This document shows positions 35,682 to 45,048 of a DNA stretch of 64,000 nucleotides, piece by piece. The DNA comes from Egicoccus sp. AB-alg6-2 (lineage in GTDB: Bacteria > Actinomycetota > Nitriliruptoria > Nitriliruptorales > Nitriliruptoraceae). Made by a program: the position numbers and the translations under genes. The stretch lies in the NCBI RefSeq assembly GCF_041821025.1, contig NZ_JBGUAY010000003.1:310001-374000 (forward strand), written 5' to 3'. The notes beneath the pieces are model-generated. The model searched no databases, had not been told where the DNA came from, and saw nothing but the letters and a program-made list of their open reading frames with translations. Position 1 is the stretch's first letter. Each line of letters opens with the position of its first letter.

Positions 35682-37160
35682 ATGTACCAAGACCTGGAAC
35701 GCTGCGTGCGGGCCGTGCAGTCCAAGGACGCACGGTTCGACGGCTGGTTCTTCAGCGCCGTGCTCACGACCGGTATCTACTGCCGGCCGAGTTGCCCGGT
35801 GGTCCCGCCGAAGCCGCACAACATGCGCTTCTTCCCGACCGCGGCGGCGGCGCAGCAGGCCGGGTTCCGGGCGTGCAAGCGGTGCCGGCCGGACGCGAGT
35901 CCGGGCTCGCCGGAATGGGACCATCGAGCGGACGTGGTGGCACGGGCCATGCGCCTGATCGGGGACGGCACCGTCGACCGCGAGGGGGTGTCGGGACTCG
36001 CGGCACGTCTCGGGTACAGCCCCCGCCAGCTGCAGCGCCACCTGCGCGACGAGGTGGGGACGGGGCCGCTGGCACTCGCGCGGGCGCAGCGGGCACAGAC
36101 CGCCCGGCTGTTGATCGAAACGACCGATCTGGCCCTGACCGAGGTCGCCTACGCCGCCGGCTTCGGCAGCGTGCGGGCGTTCAACGACGTCGTCCGGACG
36201 GTCTTCGCCACCACGCCTCGCGATCTGCGACGCCGGGCGCGGGGCGGCGCGGCGAGCGCCGGGACGGGCACGGTGACGCTGCGGCTGCCCTTCCGACGGC
36301 CCCTGTGCCCCGACAACCTGTTCGGACACCTCGTGGCCACGGCCGTGCCCGGCGTCGAGGAATGGCGCGACGGGGCGTACCGGCGCACCCTGCGGCTGCC
36401 CCACGGCAGCGGAATCGTCGCCCTCCGCCCCGAGAACGACCACGTCGCCTGCGACCTGCGCCTGACCGACCTGCGCGACCTCGGCACCGCCATCGCGCGC
36501 AGCCGGCGGCTGCTCGACCTCGACGCCGATCCCGTCGCCGTGGACGACCTGCTCGCGGCCGACCCCGTCCTGGCGCCACTCGTCCGCGCCGCCCCCGGCC
36601 GGCGGGTCCCACGCGCCGTCGACGCCGAGGAACTGGCCGTCCGCGCCGTGCTCGGGCAACAGGTGTCGACGGCCGCGGCCGCCACCCATGCCGGACGGCT
36701 CGCCGCCGCGCTGGGTGAGACGGTCGAGGATCCCGACGGTGGCCTGCACCGCCTCTTCCCGTCCGTGGCGGCCCTGGCCGATGCCGATCCGTCGCTGCTG
36801 CGGTTGCCCGCCAGCCGCGTGCGGGCGCTGCAGGGACTGGTGGAGGCCCTGGCAGGCGGCACGATCGACCTCGGTGCCGGGGCGGATCGCGCGGAGGCGA
36901 GGTCCCGGCTGCACGCCCTGCCGGGCCTGGGTCCCTGGACCGTCGAGGTGATCGCCATGCGCGGCCTCGGCGATCCCGACGCGTTCCTCCCGGGTGACCT
37001 GGGCGTCCGGGCCGCAGCGGAACACCTCGGCCTGCCGACCACGCCCGGCGCGCTGGTCGCCCGTGCCGAGGCGTGGCGCCCGTGGCGCGCCTACGCCGTC
37101 CAGTACCTGTGGGCGACGGGCGACCACGCCGTCAACCGTCTGCCCCGCACCGCCGCCTGA
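35682..37160 (+). CDS. alkA: Bifunctional Ada-type methylphosphotriester sensor / AlkA DNA-3-methyladenine glycosylase
   Basis: A 492-residue fusion. Residues 1-75 form the Ada zinc domain with ligands C34, C38, C65 and C68 (C38 or C34 being the methyl acceptor); 80-190 an AraC-type helix-turn-helix pair; 200-492 an AlkA-like helix-hairpin-helix glycosylase (LPGLGPWTVEVIAMR with catalytic Asp in FLPGDLGV) that removes alkylated bases. It therefore senses alkylation, activates transcription and repairs DNA. ATG at 35682; weak ribosome binding site. The ogt gene follows after 23 bp in the same operon. The O6-methyltransferase domain of classic Ada is absent, supplied instead by ogt. Confidence 0.93.
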   Translation: MYQDLERCVRAVQSKDARFDGWFFSAVLTTGIYCRPSCPVVPPKPHNMRFFPTAAAAQQAGFRACKRCRPDASPGSPEWDHRADVVARAMRLIGDGTVDREGVSGLAARLGYSPRQLQRHLRDEVGTGPLALARAQRAQTARLLIETTDLALTEVAYAAGFGSVRAFNDVVRTVFATTPRDLRRRARGGAASAGTGTVTLRLPFRRPLCPDNLFGHLVATAVPGVEEWRDGAYRRTLRLPHGSGIVALRPENDHVACDLRLTDLRDLGTAIARSRRLLDLDADPVAVDDLLAADPVLAPLVRAAPGRRVPRAVDAEELAVRAVLGQQVSTAAAATHAGRLAAALGETVEDPDGGLHRLFPSVAALADADPSLLRLPASRVRALQGLVEALAGGTIDLGAGADRAEARSRLHALPGLGPWTVEVIAMRGLGDPDAFLPGDLGVRAAAEHLGLPTTPGALVARAEAWRPWRAYAVQYLWATGDHAVNRLPRTAA

Positions 37161-37183
37161 CCGCTTCCGAAGGAGACGCCCCC

Positions 37184-37675
37184 ATGCACCACGGCATCGT
37201 CGACAGTCCGCTCGGCCCGATCACGCTGGTGCGCGACGGCCGTGCCCTGGTGGGCTGCTACCTCGAGCCGCAGCGGCACCGGCCCGAGCAGGAAGGCTTC
37301 GGGCCGCGGGAGGACGGCGCCTTCGCCGACGTGGCAGAGCAGTTGGCAGCGTACTTCGCCGGCGACCGCCGGACGTTCGAGCTCGCGTTGTCCTTCGCAC
37401 GTGGGACGGCGTTCCAGCAGCAGGTGTGGCGGGCCCTGTGCGACATCCCGTACGGCGAGACGATCTCGTACGGCGAGCTCGCGACGCGCATCGGCCAACC
37501 GACCGCCTCGCGGGCGGTCGGACTCGCGAACGGACGCAACCCGTTGGGCATCATCGTCCCCTGTCACCGGGTGGTCGGCGCGAACGGCACGCTCACGGGG
37601 TACGGCGGTGGCCTCGAGCGCAAGCAGCAGCTACTGGACCTCGAACGCGGCCACGCGCAGCTCTCGCTGGTCTGA
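37184..37675 (+). CDS. ogt: Methylated-DNA-[protein]-cysteine S-methyltransferase
   Basis: A 163-residue suicide DNA-repair protein that moves methyl groups from O6-methylguanine to its own cysteine, C127 in VPCHRV. The helix-turn-helix segment GETISYGELATRIGQP and the Asn hinge are intact. ATG at 37184 after AAGGAG. Second gene of the alkylation-repair operon, likely induced by the Ada-AlkA protein. Confidence 0.95.
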   Translation: MHHGIVDSPLGPITLVRDGRALVGCYLEPQRHRPEQEGFGPREDGAFADVAEQLAAYFAGDRRTFELALSFARGTAFQQQVWRALCDIPYGETISYGELATRIGQPTASRAVGLANGRNPLGIIVPCHRVVGANGTLTGYGGGLERKQQLLDLERGHAQLSLV

Positions 37676-37774
37676 TCAGGCGACGCGCTCGAACAGGGCG
37701 GCCATGCCCTGACCGCCGCCGATGCACATGGTCTCGAGCGCGTACCGGCCGTGGCGGCGGTCGAGCTCGCGCAG
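37676..37774 (-). pseudogene. 3' remnant of a thiolase gene
   Basis: Translation of the minus strand just after the aldehyde dehydrogenase stop gives TMLRELDRRHGRYALETMCIGGGQGMAALFERVA followed by TGA. This is the C-terminal tail of an acetyl-CoA acyltransferase, including the last catalytic Cys in MCIGGGQG. Everything upstream (the first ~90% of the gene) is gone: the homology begins about 30 bases after the dehydrogenase stop. It marks a deletion or recombination endpoint at the far end of the polyamine operon. A 33-residue peptide starting at the internal ATG could be made but would not be an enzyme. Confidence 0.72.
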
Positions 37775-37806
37775 CATGGTGGTCGGCGTGCGGACGTGTC
37801 GGGGGC

Positions 37807-39267
37807 TCAGTAGGGCAGCCACCAGTCCTTGCTGGCCTGGTCGAAGTCCCAGTGGACGTGCTTGGTCTCGAGGAAGGTCTCGAGGCCCTCGGGTCCGAGT
37901 TCGCGGCCGCCGCCGGTCATCTTCGTGCCCCCGAACGGGCCAGCGTAGTTGTCGGTGAGTGGATCGTTGATCCAGACGGTGCCCGCCTTCACCCGCTCGT
38001 AGAAGCGCTTGATCAGCAGGGGATCCGACGACCGCAACGTGGCTCCCAGTCCCATCTCCGAGGCGTTGACGCGCTCGATCGCCGCGTCGAAGTCGTCGTA
38101 GCTCGCCACCGGGATCGTGGGGCCGAAGGTCTCCTCGGTCATGATCACCATGTCGTCGTCGACGTCGACGAGCACGGTCGGCTCGTAGAACCACCCCTGC
38201 CGGTCGGGACGGACCCCGCCCGTCAGCACACGGGCGCCGCGGTCGAGGGCGTCGCGGACGTGGGCGTCGACCTTGTCCCGGAACCGGTCGTCGGCGAGCG
38301 GCCCGATGTCGGTGCCCTCCTCCAGCCCGTGCCCGAGGCGGAGGCCGGAAACCTTGGCGCTGAGCGCTTCGGCGAAGTCGTCGCGCATCCCCTGGGGGAC
38401 GAAGATGCGCTCGGAGGACGTGCAGACCTGCCCGGCGTTGAGCAGGGCCGAGTACGCCAGCGCGTCGACTGCCGTGTCGAGTTCGGCGTCTGGCGCGACC
38501 ACGAAGGCGTCCTTGCCGCCGAGTTCGAGGTGCAGGTGTTTCATCATCGGTGCGGCGACCGAGGCGATGCGCTGCCCGGTCGCGACCGAGCCCGTCATCG
38601 CGATCACCCGGACGTCGGGATGCGCCACCAGCGCCTCGCCGGCGTCCGTGCCGTAGCCCGTGACGACGTTCACGACGCCGGGCGGGAAGTGGTCGAAGCA
38701 GCGCTCGATCCACTCGAGCGTGACCAGCGAGGTCAGCTCGGACGGCTTGACCACGACGGTGTTGCCGGCCGCGAGCGCCGGCGCCAGCTTCCACGACAAC
38801 AGCAGCAGCGGATAGTTCCACGGCACGATGGCACCGACGACCCCATACGGCTCCTTGAGCACCAGGTTGAGCTGCGTCCGGGGCTCCGCGGACGGCACGA
38901 CCCGCCCCACGCCGTTGCGGCCGAGTTCGGCGTAGTAGCGCAGCGACGTCAGCGCCCACTCGGCCTCCTCCTCCTGCTCCGGTCGCGCCTTGCCCTGCTC
39001 GCGGGTGAGCAGTTCGACCAGCTCGCCGTGGTGTGCCATCGACTTCGCGTAGGCCTCGTGCAGCAGCTCGGCCCGGTCGTTGGCGGCGGTGTAGCGCCAG
39101 TCGTCCGCCGCATCGCGCGCCGCGGCGACGGCCTGCGCGACCTCGGCCGCGCCGCCGGCCGGGACCCGGCCGATGACCTCCTCGGTGGCAGGGTCGCGGC
39201 TGTCGATCCAGCCGGCGTCGGGGGCGGTCACGTGCTGGCCGCCGATCCACATGGCGCGGTCGTTCAT
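37807..39267 (-). CDS. Aldehyde dehydrogenase (NAD(P)+)
   Basis: A 486-residue aldehyde dehydrogenase, with catalytic C282 (NAGQVCTSSER), general base E248 (LELGGKD) and WNYPLLL near 150. It keeps the usual ELGGK motif, unlike the CoA-acylating paralogue upstream, so a free acid is the product. As last gene of the polyamine cluster it probably oxidises an aminoaldehyde or semialdehyde (succinate semialdehyde is one candidate). ATG at 39267 with AGAAGG about 13 bases upstream, 44 bp after the preceding gene. Immediately after its stop lies a thiolase fragment. Confidence 0.88.
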   Translation of the reverse strand: MNDRAMWIGGQHVTAPDAGWIDSRDPATEEVIGRVPAGGAAEVAQAVAAARDAADDWRYTAANDRAELLHEAYAKSMAHHGELVELLTREQGKARPEQEEEAEWALTSLRYYAELGRNGVGRVVPSAEPRTQLNLVLKEPYGVVGAIVPWNYPLLLLSWKLAPALAAGNTVVVKPSELTSLVTLEWIERCFDHFPPGVVNVVTGYGTDAGEALVAHPDVRVIAMTGSVATGQRIASVAAPMMKHLHLELGGKDAFVVAPDAELDTAVDALAYSALLNAGQVCTSSERIFVPQGMRDDFAEALSAKVSGLRLGHGLEEGTDIGPLADDRFRDKVDAHVRDALDRGARVLTGGVRPDRQGWFYEPTVLVDVDDDMVIMTEETFGPTIPVASYDDFDAAIERVNASEMGLGATLRSSDPLLIKRFYERVKAGTVWINDPLTDNYAGPFGGTKMTGGGRELGPEGLETFLETKHVHWDFDQASKDWWLPY

Positions 39268-39311
39268 CTGGCTGCGTCGCCTTCTCCGGCCCGACGGCCG
39301 GGGTCGGGTGC

Positions 39312-40805
39312 TCAGTCGGAGGTCGGGAAGTGCAGGCTGGTACGCGTGTCCTGCACCGGCCAGCGGGCCGTGACCACCTTGCCGCGGGTGTAGAAGTGCA
39401 CGCCCTCGGCGCCGTGGACGTGCGTGTCGCCGAACAGCGAGTCCTTCCAGCCGCCGAAGCTGTAGTACGCCATCGGGACCGGGATGGGCACGTTGATGCC
39501 GACCATGCCGACCTCGATCTCGTGCTGGAATCGCCGCGCCTGGGTCCCCGAGTCGGTGAACACCGCGGTGCCGTTGCCGTAGGGGTTGGCGTTGACGAGG
39601 TCGATCGCCGCGCCGTGGTCGTCGACGCGCACCACCGACAGCACCGGCCCGAAGATCTCGTCGCGGTAGACGGTCATCTCCGGGCGCACGTGGTCGAGCA
39701 GGCACGGACCGAGCCAGAAGCCGTCCTCGGCTCCCGGCACCGTCAGGCCGCGCCCGTCGACGACGACCTCGGCGCCCTCCTCGGTGCCGGTGGCGACGTA
39801 GGAGGCGACGCGGTCGCGGTGTTCGCGCGTCACCAGCGGACCCATCTCGGCGTCCGGGTCCGTGCCGGGCCCGACCCGCAGTCCCTCCATGCGCTTGGCG
39901 ATCGCGGGGACGAGGCGGTCGGCGACGTCGCCGACGGCGACCACCGCCGAGATCGCCATGCACCGCTCCCCCGCCGATCCGTAGGCCGCGGAGACCGCGG
40001 CGTCGGCGGCGAGGTCGATGTCGGCATCGGGCAGCACGACCATGTGGTTCTTCGCGCCGCCGAGGGCCTGGACGCGCTTGCCGTGCTGGGTCGCGGTGGT
40101 GAACACGTGGCGGGCGATGGGGGTCGAGCCCACGAACGAGACCGCCGCGACACCCGGGTGGGTCAGCAGCGCGTCGACGGCCTCACGGTCGCCGTGCAGG
40201 ACGTTGAACACCCCGTCGGGCAGCCCGGCCCGCGCCCACAGCTCCGCCAGCGCGACCGCGACCGACGGGTCCTTCTCGCTCGGTTTGAGCACGAAGGTGT
40301 TCCCACAGGCGATCGCGACCGGGAACATCCACATCGGGACCATCGCGGGGAAGTTGAACGGGGTGATCCCGGCCACGACCCCCAGCGGCTGGCGCAACGA
40401 GTAGCTGTCCACCCCGGTCGAGACGTTCTCCGAGTAGCCGCCCTTGAGCAGTTGCGGAATGCCGCAGGCGAACTCGACCACCTCGAGGCCCCGCTGCACC
40501 TCGCCCACCGCGTCGTCGTGGACCTTGCCGTGCTCCTCGACGATCAGCGCGGCCAGTTCGTCACGTCGCGCCGCCACCAGTTCGCGGAAGGCGAACAGCA
40601 CGCGGGTGCGCTGCGCGAGCGTGCTCTCGCGCCAGCCGACGAAGGCGTCACGGGCGACGCCGACGACCGCGTCGACGGTCGCCGCGTCGGCCAGCGGCAC
40701 CTGGCGGACGACCCGTCCCGACGCGGGGTCGAAGATCTCCCCGCGTCGGGCGGTGTCGTCGGCCAGCGGCTGACCACCGACGTGGTGGGACAGCAGCGGG
40801 GTCAT
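39312..40805 (-). CDS. mmsA: CoA-acylating methylmalonate/malonate-semialdehyde dehydrogenase
   Basis: A 497-residue MmsA-type dehydrogenase converting (methyl)malonate semialdehyde plus CoA and NAD+ to propionyl- or acetyl-CoA and CO2. The catalytic C282 lies in GERCMA, and the general-base Glu of ordinary aldehyde dehydrogenases is absent (ALGGAKNH at 247-254), both hallmarks of this CoA-dependent group; [14 protein letters not shown] is also typical. It sits in a polyamine-uptake operon, which fits malonate semialdehyde formed from beta-alanine as substrate. ATG at 40805, 3 bp after the substrate-binding protein gene. Confidence 0.93.
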   Translation of the reverse strand: MTPLLSHHVGGQPLADDTARRGEIFDPASGRVVRQVPLADAATVDAVVGVARDAFVGWRESTLAQRTRVLFAFRELVAARRDELAALIVEEHGKVHDDAVGEVQRGLEVVEFACGIPQLLKGGYSENVSTGVDSYSLRQPLGVVAGITPFNFPAMVPMWMFPVAIACGNTFVLKPSEKDPSVAVALAELWARAGLPDGVFNVLHGDREAVDALLTHPGVAAVSFVGSTPIARHVFTTATQHGKRVQALGGAKNHMVVLPDADIDLAADAAVSAAYGSAGERCMAISAVVAVGDVADRLVPAIAKRMEGLRVGPGTDPDAEMGPLVTREHRDRVASYVATGTEEGAEVVVDGRGLTVPGAEDGFWLGPCLLDHVRPEMTVYRDEIFGPVLSVVRVDDHGAAIDLVNANPYGNGTAVFTDSGTQARRFQHEIEVGMVGINVPIPVPMAYYSFGGWKDSLFGDTHVHGAEGVHFYTRGKVVTARWPVQDTRTSLHFPTSD

Positions 40806-40808
40806 CGA

Positions 40809-41936
40809 CTACCCCTGCGCCCGGGTGAACAGGTCGGTGTAGAGCACCTCGGCGTCGCCGGTGTTCTCGAGGAAGTACAGGTTCTCGCGCACGTCCTCGT
40901 CCGGGTAGATCGCCGGGTTCTCGCTCACCTCCTCGTCGATGAACTCGGTGGCGGCCTCGTTCGGCGAGGCGTAGTAGGTCCAGTTGGTGAGCTGGGCCCC
41001 GTTCTCGGCGTCGAGGATGAAGTTGATGAACGTGTGCGCCGTGCACGGGCTGTTGGTCGAGTTGAGGATCGCCATGTTGTCGGTCCAGATCGTGGCGCCC
41101 TCCTCGGGGATCAGGTAGGCGTAGTTCTCGTCGCCGAAGTTGTCGAGGAAGTTGCCGCTGTAGCCCTGCGCCACGTCGGTCTCGCCGCTCATGAGCAACT
41201 CGGTGAACTGGTCCGAGGTGAAGGTGACGATCCGGTCGTTCTGAGCGATCAGGTCGGCGGCCTCCTCGAGCTGGCCCTCGTCGGTGGTATTGGGATCGTG
41301 GCCGAGGTAGTACAGCGCGGCGGCCATGGCCTCACGCGGGTCGTCGAGCATGGAGATGTTGAGCCCGTCACGCAGCTCTTCGTCGAACAGCCAGCCCCAC
41401 GTCGGCTCGGGGTCGTCACCGACGACGTCGAGGTTCACGCCGAGCCCGGTCGTGCCCCATTGGTAGGGCATGGAGTACGCCAGGTCGGGGTCGTAGGGCG
41501 GCGTCGTGAACTCCTCGGCGACGTTGGACGCGTTGGGGATCGCCTCGTGGTCGAGCGGGAGCAGCAGCCCCTCCTCGATCATGATCGCGACCATGTAGTC
41601 GGACGGGACGATGACGTCGTACTCGGCGCCGCCGGCGCGGATCTGGGCGAGCAGGGCCTCGTTGGACGTGAAGGTGTCCTCGGTGGCACTGACGCCGTAC
41701 TCCTCACCGAACGCGGCCAGCAGGTCGGGGTCCATGTACTCGGACCAGTTGTAGAGCAGCAGGTCGCCGTCCACCTCGTCGATCTCGCACGCCACCGCCT
41801 CGGCGTCGCCGCCGTCGCCGGCGGCGGTCTCGGTTCCCTCGGGCGTGCCGTCCGCCGTGTCCTCGCCGACCTCGCGGCCACAGGCCGCCAGTGCGAGCAC
41901 GCCGACCAGCAGCGCCGCCGTCATGCGGTACCTCAT
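40809..41936 (-). CDS. potD: PotD-type polyamine ABC transporter substrate-binding lipoprotein
   Basis: A 375-residue exported lipoprotein: signal helix with lipobox LALAAC (Cys19), an acidic linker, then a periplasmic-binding-protein fold of the spermidine/putrescine class (LLLYNWSEYMDPDLLAAF at about 58-75, DVIVPSDYMVAIMI near 110, YQWGTTGLGVN near 158, ATIWTDNMAI near 280). It captures the substrate and delivers it to the PotBC channel. ATG at 41936 after AAGGGACGAGG. The substrate could be putrescine, spermidine or a related amine. Confidence 0.9.
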   Translation of the reverse strand: MRYRMTAALLVGVLALAACGREVGEDTADGTPEGTETAAGDGGDAEAVACEIDEVDGDLLLYNWSEYMDPDLLAAFGEEYGVSATEDTFTSNEALLAQIRAGGAEYDVIVPSDYMVAIMIEEGLLLPLDHEAIPNASNVAEEFTTPPYDPDLAYSMPYQWGTTGLGVNLDVVGDDPEPTWGWLFDEELRDGLNISMLDDPREAMAAALYYLGHDPNTTDEGQLEEAADLIAQNDRIVTFTSDQFTELLMSGETDVAQGYSGNFLDNFGDENYAYLIPEEGATIWTDNMAILNSTNSPCTAHTFINFILDAENGAQLTNWTYYASPNEAATEFIDEEVSENPAIYPDEDVRENLYFLENTGDAEVLYTDLFTRAQG

Positions 41937-42005
41937 CCTCGTCCCTTTTCGTCGTCGAACATCGTCTCGAACTCGTGTCTGACCGCGCAGCGTGGCCGCT
42001 GGGGC

Positions 42006-42887
42006 CTATCCCCCCGAACCCTCGCGCCGGCGCGACACCGCCAGCGACAACAGCACCAACCCGATCGATCCGAGCAGCATCAGGACCGACACGGCGTTGA
42101 TCAGCGGCGTCACCCCGCGCCGCAGCGAACCGAAGACGTACACCGGCAGCGTGGTCGAGCCGGCGCCACTGACGAACTCGGTGATGACCACGTCGTCCAG
42201 CGACAGGGTCAGCGCGAGCAGCGCTCCACCGGCAACCCCCGGCGCGATCAGCGGCAGGGTGACCCGCCGGAACGCCTGCCACCGGTTGGCGTACAGGTCG
42301 GCCGCCGCCTCCTCGAGGGCCCCGTCCAGTCCGGCGAGGCGGGCACGCACCACGAGGGCGACGAACGAGATGTTGAACGCGATGTGCGCCAGCATGATCG
42401 TGCCGATGCCCCGGCTGAACTGGATGCCGGTGGCGAGAAAGATCAGGTCGAAGGCCTGCACGAAGAACAGCAGCAGCATCACGGCCATCGTGATGTCGGG
42501 GATGATCACCGGCAGGTACAGCAGGCCGTCGAAGGCCCGCTGGCCGCGGTAGCGGAAGCGTTCCATGGACAGCCCCGCGGCCGTGCCCAGGATGGTGGCG
42601 ACCACGGTGGACACCAGGGCCACCCGGATCGAGTTCCACAAGGCGTCCAGCACGCGGGCGTTGCCGAACATCTCGCCGTACCAGCGCAGCGACGGCTCGG
42701 TCCAGATCCCGACCCGCTGGTTGTCGTTGAACGAATAGACGATCAGCACCAGGATCGGCAGGTACAGGAACGCGAACACGAGCCAGGCGTTGCCGGCCAG
42801 CAGCCGGTCCACCGCCTTCTTGGGGCGTGCCAGCGAGTCCTCGGCGACGTCGGCGCCGCCGCTGCCGGGCATCTCCAGGACGCTCAT
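42006..42887 (-). CDS. potC: PotC-type ABC transporter permease
   Basis: A 293-residue inner-membrane permease with about six helices, including LVFAFLYLPILVLIVYSFN near the start, and the EAA coupling loop (EEAAADLYANRWQAFRRVTLPLIAPG) that contacts the ATPase. Partner of PotB. ATG at 42887 and 25 bp after potB. Standard length for the family. Confidence 0.93.
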   Translation of the reverse strand: MSVLEMPGSGGADVAEDSLARPKKAVDRLLAGNAWLVFAFLYLPILVLIVYSFNDNQRVGIWTEPSLRWYGEMFGNARVLDALWNSIRVALVSTVVATILGTAAGLSMERFRYRGQRAFDGLLYLPVIIPDITMAVMLLLFFVQAFDLIFLATGIQFSRGIGTIMLAHIAFNISFVALVVRARLAGLDGALEEAAADLYANRWQAFRRVTLPLIAPGVAGGALLALTLSLDDVVITEFVSGAGSTTLPVYVFGSLRRGVTPLINAVSVLMLLGSIGLVLLSLAVSRRREGSGG

Positions 42888-42912
42888 CGGCGTTCCTCCG
42901 CACGTGACCGGG

Positions 42913-43839
42913 TCACAGGTTCTTCCCTCCGCTGCGGAAGTACGCGGTGGCGGCGACCATCATGAGCACGAGGATCGTCACCGACAGCGCGGAACCGAAC
43001 GGCCAGTCGCTGGCGGTGCCGATGAACTGCCGGGCGATGTAGCTGCCGAGCATGGTCGAACCGCGTCCCCCGAGGATCTCGGGGGTGACGTAGGCGCCGA
43101 AGGACGGGATGAACACCAGGATCGAGCCGGCGATGACGCCCGGGCGCGACAGCGGCCAGGTCACCTTCCAGAACGCCTGCCATCCGCTGGCGTACAGGTC
43201 ACGCGCCGCCTCGACCAGCGAGTGGTCGAGCCGCTCGATGGCGGCATAGAGGGGCAGGATCATGAAGGGCAGGTAGCCGTACACCAGCCCGATCAGGACG
43301 CCGGTCGGGGTGAACAGCAGTTGCGCGTCGGTGAACCCGATGGCGTGCAGCAGCCGGGTGAACGGTCCGTCGCCGCCGAGAAGCATCCGCCAGGCGTAGG
43401 TCCGTACCAGGAAGTTCGACCAGAAGGGGATCATGACCAGCACGAGCAGCACGGCCCGGCTGCGTGCGGGTCGCGTCGCCAGGTAGTAGGCGAACGGATA
43501 GGCGACCAACAGGCACACCAGGGTCGTCACGGTCGCGATCCACAACGAGCGCCACGCGATGGTGAGGACCAGCGAATCGGTCATCCGGGCGTAGGAGTCG
43601 AGGTTCCACCCGGCCAGGACGGTCGCGCCGCGGACCGACCGGCTCGCGAAGGAGTAGACGATGACGATCAGCAGCGGCGTGGCGAAGAAGGCGACGAGGT
43701 AGGCGTAGCTCGGCAGGCCGATGAGGAAGCCGCGTCGCGACTCGGCCCGCTCGGCGTCGTGTTCGAGCCCGGGACCGGCCGGCGCCGCCGGCTCGGTGAG
43801 CTCCGGCTGGACGTCGGGCGGTGGGACGGTCGTGGACAT
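42913..43839 (-). CDS. potB: PotB-type ABC transporter permease
   Basis: A 308-residue inner-membrane permease, first of the pair: a ~35-residue cytoplasmic N-terminus, then six hydrophobic helices, and the EAA loop VEAARDLYASGWQAFWKVTWPLSRPG. FWSNFLVRTYAW near 137-148 is typical of PotB. ATG at 43839, 9 bp after potA. Confidence 0.93.
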   Translation of the reverse strand: MSTTVPPPDVQPELTEPAAPAGPGLEHDAERAESRRGFLIGLPSYAYLVAFFATPLLIVIVYSFASRSVRGATVLAGWNLDSYARMTDSLVLTIAWRSLWIATVTTLVCLLVAYPFAYYLATRPARSRAVLLVLVMIPFWSNFLVRTYAWRMLLGGDGPFTRLLHAIGFTDAQLLFTPTGVLIGLVYGYLPFMILPLYAAIERLDHSLVEAARDLYASGWQAFWKVTWPLSRPGVIAGSILVFIPSFGAYVTPEILGGRGSTMLGSYIARQFIGTASDWPFGSALSVTILVLMMVAATAYFRSGGKNL

Positions 43840-43848
43840 CCGGCGCTC

Positions 43849-45003
43849 CTAGTCGTCGAGCACCGAGGCGCTGGAGGGCATCCATCGCACCCGCACGCGG
43901 TCACCCTGCGCGAAGTGCTCGATACCCGGCGCGTTGCCCTGCCGCACGCGGATGCGCAGGTCCGGGTCGCCGTCGGCCACGACCTCGTAGGAGGTGGCAT
44001 TGCCCAGGAACGTCAGCCGGTCCACGCGCCCGTGCACCGCGTCGAGCGCGGGGTCACGCTCGTGGTCGGGGTGGCGCAGCCCGAGCTGTTCGGGCCGGAT
44101 CGCGACCGTGACCGCCGTGCCGGCCGCCGCGTCGCTGTCGACACGGATGGTGCTGCCGTCGCCCAGCCGGGCCGTCCGCGCATCCAGCACGGTCGCGGCC
44201 AACAGGTTGGTGTCCCCGATGAAGTCCGCGACGAAGCGGGTACGCGGCCGGTCGTAGATCTCCTTCGGTGCGCCCACCTGCAGCAGCTGCCCGCCCTCCA
44301 TGACCGCGATGCGGTCGGACATGGTCAGCGCCTCCTCCTGGTCGTGGGTGACGTAGACGAACGTGATGCCGACCCGCTCCTGCAACTGCTTGAGTTCGAG
44401 TTGCATGGCCTGGCGCAACTTGAGGTCGAGCGCCCCCAATGGTTCGTCGAGCAGCAGCACCTTCGGGTGGTTCACGAGCGCCCGCGCCAGCGCGACACGC
44501 TGCTGCTGACCGCCGGAGAGCTGCTTCGGCTTCCGCTGCTCACGGCCCTGCAGCTGCACCAGGTCGATGACCTCGGCGACCCGACGCGAGACCTCGCTCT
44601 TGTCCACGTCCTGCATCTGCAGACCGAATGCGATGTTCTGCGCCACCGTCATGTGGGGGAACAACGCATAGGACTGGAACACGGTGTTGACCGGGCGCTT
44701 GTTGGGCGGTTCCAGGCCGACCTCGTCCCCGAAGATGCGGATGCTCCCCGCGGTCGGGTACTCGAAGCCGGCGATCATCCGCAGGGTCGTGGTCTTGCCG
44801 CAGCCCGAGGGGCCGAGCAGGGAGAAGAACTCGCCGTCGGCGATGTCGAGGTCGATGGCCTTCACGGCGGTGACGGGGTCGGCGCCCTTCGGACCGGGGA
44901 ACCGCTTGGTGACCCCGTGCAGGGCGACCGCGACGTCCGCGGCCGGGTCGCCGGGGCTCGCCGGCGAGGTAGGACGACCGGCGTCCAGCGAGACGTCAGA
45001 CAC
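43849..45003 (-). CDS. potA: PotA-type polyamine ABC transporter ATPase
   Basis: A 384-residue ATPase driving polyamine import. Walker A GPSGCGKTTT near 64, Q-loop VFQSYALFPHMTV, signature LSGGQQQRVALARAL near 163 and Walker B VLLLDEPLGALD are complete; residues ~255-384 form the C-terminal TOBE/OB regulatory domain (AIRPEQLGL). GTG at 45003 after AAAGGACC. Forms an importer with PotBCD encoded next, in ABCD order. Confidence 0.95.
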   Translation of the reverse strand: MSDVSLDAGRPTSPASPGDPAADVAVALHGVTKRFPGPKGADPVTAVKAIDLDIADGEFFSLLGPSGCGKTTTLRMIAGFEYPTAGSIRIFGDEVGLEPPNKRPVNTVFQSYALFPHMTVAQNIAFGLQMQDVDKSEVSRRVAEVIDLVQLQGREQRKPKQLSGGQQQRVALARALVNHPKVLLLDEPLGALDLKLRQAMQLELKQLQERVGITFVYVTHDQEEALTMSDRIAVMEGGQLLQVGAPKEIYDRPRTRFVADFIGDTNLLAATVLDARTARLGDGSTIRVDSDAAAGTAVTVAIRPEQLGLRHPDHERDPALDAVHGRVDRLTFLGNATSYEVVADGDPDLRIRVRQGNAPGIEHFAQGDRVRVRWMPSSASVLDD

Positions 45004-45048
45004 GACGGTCCTTTCGTGCGGGTCCGGAGGAGGTGCGCAGCATGCCGG

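Noticed and set aside
37676-37774. Small functional gene starting at the internal ATG of the thiolase remnant
   Set aside because: The 33 residues are just the terminal strand-loop of a thiolase and lack the nucleophile Cys and the core fold.
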